The notes under the pieces: model-generated | Told to the model about the DNA's origin: nothing | The model's database searches: none | Seen by the model: only the letters and a program-made list of their open reading frames with translations | Part shown: piece after piece, positions 59,935 to 64,000 of the stretch | How positions within the stretch are numbered: position 1 is the first letter of the stretch | Layout: each line of letters opens with the position of its first letter | Position numbers and translations under genes: made by a program | Assembly (NCBI RefSeq): GCF_021130785.1 | Contig: NW_025778065.1 | Coordinates: 1 to 64,000 of the forward strand | Source of the DNA: Homalodisca vitripennis | Taxonomy: Eukaryota > Arthropoda > Insecta > Hemiptera > Cicadellidae | Direction of reading: 5' to 3' | DNA: 64,000 bases

Positions 59935-59974
59935 GGGTGGTTGATTTTTCGACCGGAGAGCTTTCCAGCAAAAT
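59935..59974 (-). repeat. Palindrome unit 6 (right subterminal)
   Basis: GGTTGATTTTTCGACCGGAG followed by AGCTTTCCAGCAAAA, about 30 bp from the right tip. Its reverse complement aligns with the full length of unit 2. Confidence 0.8.
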
Positions 59975-60280
59975 GGCAAAAATATTGTTTGCCCTATAAA
60001 GGGTTATACAATTAGGTGTATTATGCTTATTTCGTTATAAGCTAGACAGTTGTAGATGGTTAGTACTCGTAGAATAATGCAGACGTATTGTAACCTGTAT
60101 TCTGTAGTTCGGTTTTAATGAGTATTGTTCTGTATAGTTTTTTTTTATTAAGTGCATGTTTTAGAGTTAGTCAAGTTGACACAAATCATGGTGGTTGTGA
60201 TTCCTGACTTAGGCGTGCCACAACGCTTTGGTACGATTTGTTTATTTTAACCTAGTTTGTAATTATGTACTAGGTTACTT

Positions 60281-60328
60281 ATTTACCTGAAGAAGAGATC
60301 AGATTCCAGACCTCGAAACGTAGTGTTA
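60281..60328 (+). ncRNA. Hammerhead-ribozyme-like motif, Penelope-type, copy 3
   Basis: CTGAAGA (60287-60293), an extra A, GAG ... CTC (weak stem II around AGATTCCAGA), GAAA (60315-60318), CGTA, then GTGTTAC. Only about three stem I pairs are visible, so activity is doubtful. Downstream, GATGGCAAATATCCGG (from 60351) matches the tails of the other copies, showing common descent. Confidence 0.45.
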
Positions 60329-63300
60329 CTGATTATTTGTTTCACTGAACGATGGCAAATATCCGGAAAAAATCCTGTTTCCTTCACAATCTTTCCACCG
60401 ACAAAAATAAACTTCAATCAAATAACATATGTTGTCCGTATTATTTAACATAATTTGTTGAACGAAACTGTAAGTAACCCATCTACAGCTTTGAAATGTG
60501 TAACATTTATTATACTAATATAATGAATTATTTTAAGTATCTAGAACATTTTACTACTAATTATTTTGTTAATAAATAAAAATATACAAAAATATAGGCA
60601 TAAATGATTCTTTCCCAAAACAGGTCATTTTTTAATTGGACTACTGTACGACAACTTAAATATGGAAGTGTTTTATTATTCTATGTAGATCAAAACACAA
60701 AGGTAAATTAGGATAAGTTATCAGACAATAAATATACATACAATTTAAAATGTTTAAAAACGTTTAAAATTAAAAGTGGAAAAAGTAAAAACATATTTTT
60801 AATCATCTTATAAGTGCCCTGTTAACACATCATAATAATTTAAATAAATTTTTCCAAAAAGGGTATAGATAGCGTTGTATCTCCTTAGAGACATAATCTT
60901 GAAGAAAATAGGGGACTGACTGAAACATTTTTAATTATAGTAAACAAATTTCTTTTTGTGTTGAAAAAAATTAATCCACATTGTCATTTAACTCTGATGA
61001 GCTAAATGTAATCGCATGTTTCTACAAAAGAGGTGGTAGTTAGGTTTTGTTAAACAGATCTTATTCATGACATTGTTATTATCAAAGTACTTTGACTTTT
61101 AAAATAGTACCTTACCTATTTAATTTATTAGTAGTTAAGATTTCGTTACTTAGGTTTACGTTGAAGGATATTATTTGTCAAGTAAGTTTAAGATATCAAT
61201 ACAATTTTTGTTGTATATTGATGGTTTATATACATATATTATTTGTTTGTTTTAACAATAGTTTTAACAATAAGTGAATTTATCATGGTAGAATGAGATG
61301 TATAAAATGAGGCCTATATTTAGGTTTTTTATTAGATACTGGCTTATATTCAAAAGAAGTGTTGTTATTATCAAGCTCTATGGTTTCACACAATAAATGT
61401 AAATAATGATTAAATTTATTGAACATATGGTTGTGTCATAAAATAATGTCTACAAAAGTCAGTAAAAGTTGTTAAATATATGTTTTTCAATAATTCTTCA
61501 CAGCTTTAGAGTTGAGTAGGTCGTAACCCAGAGGGATATTCGAAATATTATAAAAATCTATGTGCAATCGGCCCAGTATTTTACGTGCTTAAATAAAACA
61601 CATGCACACAGACACAATTTTATTTTCATATAATAGCGTTGATTTAAATTGGTTTATGATTCATTACATGTGTGAAAAATAAACAATAATATAGGTTGCA
61701 TTTTCAAAAAACAATTTGTTAAGCAATCCTATGCTAATCAACATATAAACCCAAACCTAGTATGAGTACAATGTAATGCAGATGTGATGGTGGTTAGTCA
61801 GTTGCCTGGTTTTCCACTAATACGTCTGGGCCACAACGTCGGTTTGACAAATAAACAGAGCAGTGAAGAGGATTGACTTCCATTAGCGCACCTCATGCAA
61901 AATGTGTGGAGTTCAGAACTTCCTTAGTAACACTTCATTAGTGTATAACAGGAATAAAAAGCAAAATTTGGATTTTTTTTTTAAAGGTAATGAATAACAA
62001 GTGACCACAGCGTATACCTAATTCTATTTTACAAGTTAAATATTATAAATGAATGTTTCACACACAATCATATAAAACGCGTGATTTTTTTAAAGCAGAT
62101 GAATATATTCAAACATTTGTGTGCATTTAACGGAAAGATCGATTAATAGTACTTCTGAAAAACTTCTAAATCAGCCATACTTTGTTTAGTATAATTTATT
62201 CATGCTCAAATAAATAACTTATTTAAAACCAAATGTTGCAAAATATTGATTCTACCCTCTAACCACTAAAAATAACGTAACTTACAACGGAAATAAGGAA
62301 TCGTTATTATTTTATCAATAACATTTTAGTATATATTCTTATAATGTCTTGTAATTAAGTAGCTATATAAGTCAAAGACATTATCTAAATTTTATATAAA
62401 TTTAATGACTGTCAACACATCTTAGATGTCATTTGATAGAGTATGCTTCTCAGGCTTATGTGTGTATATACATTTTCTCGATCGGGCAAACAAAGCAATA
62501 TCTACTATAGCAGAAATAAAAAAAGACCGGATTCAATTATATTGGCCTGAAGTGTACACTTTTTCACATACTTTAAGTGTTAAAGTGTGTAAATCTGAAC
62601 TACAGTAAGTCCATATACATTGTATTGTATGCTTCATTAAAGTATAATATCAGAATCTATTTTATATATAAAGAAACAAGTCATTTATACAAGATAAGGC
62701 AACTCACTCACGGATTCCATTACTATGGAATCAAAGTGTTATGTGAACTTCTAATACATTTGAAGATGTGAGGAACTTATTAACCGAATAAACCACGCCT
62801 AAAATAAGAAAAACAAAAGTAGTTTTAAACAAGCTTTATTTTTTCACAAAACAATGGATGCGTGGATGCTCGATGCTACCCTTGAACAAGCCTAGCCAAT
62901 ATGATTGCATGTAAGACCTCGGTTAAAGTGCATTACCTAGAATGTTGTGGAGTCTGGAATTTCGTGAAACGTTGTCGTGCACAGATACATGCGGGTCTGC
63001 TATGCTTTAATTATGGCAGAGGGAGGATATAATTTCGTTTAGTTTTGTATGGTTTTTTTTTAAAATATATCTAAAGAACATAAATTCAGTTCGAAGAAGA
63101 TTTAAAATCTTGAGGGTTATTGAGCAAACACAGAGATTCATAAATCAGTATATTAGATGGCATACATTTTGGACATAGGATTTAATAAACTGTACATATA
63201 TTAGAAACAAGACTGGGCCAATGATAGATCTCTGAAGGACACTATAAGGCAGACTAACTTTAATGACACGACATTAGCGATATGAACACTCTCGTCTCTG

Positions 63301-64000
63301 TTCTTCAGAAAATTTCAGAAAAAATATATTGGGTAAACAACGTATACCATGTAATTCATACTTTTACAAAAGTGAGTCATATACACACAATCGATACATA
63401 TTTACATGACAAAGTACACATTTAGCATACGTTCGTTAGCATATGTTAGCTATACTGCCCGTGAACAACAACATAGACAAAAAAGTAAAAAATTTTGTGC
63501 AAATTCATATGTTGTTTTTCCTAAATACAAATTATTTCGGTCTTATAGTTGTAAAGTTTTCAAAAAAAATTTGATAAAACTTTCATTAAAATTATTTTCA
63601 TAAAGTTTAAAAACTGGAAGTATTAAAAAAGGGTAATAATCTTTTGGCTGCCATGAACCACCCTTTTTAAAAGTTGATATAACTTTAGTGGATTTAAAAA
63701 CTGTAAAACAATATATTTGAAAGGAAACGTTAATATATTTTTTTGTGTCAAATTATTTTTTTTTTTAGGTTTTTACGTTCAGTCCCTGTACAAAACGAGT
63801 CACATTCGTGGGCGTAGAAATTGTTTGAGGCATAATATTATAGGATTTACAAGAACCGTAGATGTTGCAATAACTTTATAGGTTTTACTGAATATTTCTG
63901 TGCTTCTATGAATAATTAAGTATAATAGTACCTGATTTAAGTCTACTTTTGCATACAGTATTTATTTTAAATTCATTATGCACATTTATTTGTGGTAAAA
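60329..64000. other. Gene-free AT-rich DNA
   Basis: Apart from the shared tail block at about 60351-60366, no gene, RNA or repeat can be supported. ORFs of 60-65 codons at 61092, 62426, 62577 and 63406 have no motif. Confidence 0.55.

Larger units (their letters stand above)
58013..60003 (+). mobile_element. piggyBac-like transposon, internally deleted
   Basis: A 1991-bp segment with CCCTTTA at the left tip and TAAAGGG at the right. It is flanked on both sides by TTAT (58009-58012 and 60004-60007). Inside are the C-terminal part of a piggyBac-type transposase and six copies of a palindrome-containing motif. Family knowledge: piggyBac elements have CCC...GGG tips and duplicate TTAA. Here the duplication reads TTAT, a variant or a post-insertion change. 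An alternative left edge near 58050 is possible, because the sequence there (CCTTTGTATGGGCAA) aligns with the right tip. Confidence 0.75.

Overview
The window is AT-rich animal DNA that looks like intergenic or intronic sequence from an insect with a repeat-rich genome (inference). The evidence is long stretches without sizeable ORFs, (CA)n and (TA)n microsatellites, tRNA-like SINE remnants and four insect-type transposon classes. A hemipteran source is possible, but the sequence alone does not prove it. No complete host gene was found; there are two weak exon candidates, one promoter-like block, and no prokaryotic operon, rRNA gene or CRISPR array.

Layout. 1-8030: mostly unannotated DNA with a SINE remnant, TA microsatellites and a 128-bp CA repeat. 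8037-13620: a near-complete Ty3/gypsy retrotransposon of the Mag/K02A2.6 type on the minus strand. It has 340/339-bp LTRs, a CTTTC target duplication, a PBS, a PPT, and gag-protease-RT-RNase H-integrase broken by frameshifts. 13679-14171: two inverted members of a small dispersed repeat. 21974-25255: a Tc1/mariner-superfamily transposon with about 460-bp terminal inverted repeats and a DDE transposase whose last spacing I count as 41 residues. An ~825-bp foreign insert splits its gene. 31900-42920: several hammerhead-ribozyme-like motifs and a Penelope-like element tail (GIY-YIG endonuclease plus hammerhead-like motif) on the minus strand. 45471-45650: a promoter-like block with CCAAT, TATA and a splice donor. 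52166-52414: a 249-bp CA repeat. 58013-60003: an internally deleted piggyBac-like element keeping the transposase C-terminus and six copies of a palindromic motif. 60281-60328: another hammerhead-like motif.

How the parts work together. There is no shared pathway; these are separate mobile elements. The retrotransposon supplies all enzymes for its own reverse transcription and integration, but the assembled copy is frame-broken. Its LTRs differ by one substitution and three one-base run-length changes, so the insertion is recent and some frame breaks could be assembly homopolymer errors. The mariner-type copy is inactivated by the nested insert. The piggyBac copy lacks the catalytic region and could move only with help from another copy. 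The most unusual signals are the hammerhead-like RNA motifs and the palindromic motif array in the piggyBac element.
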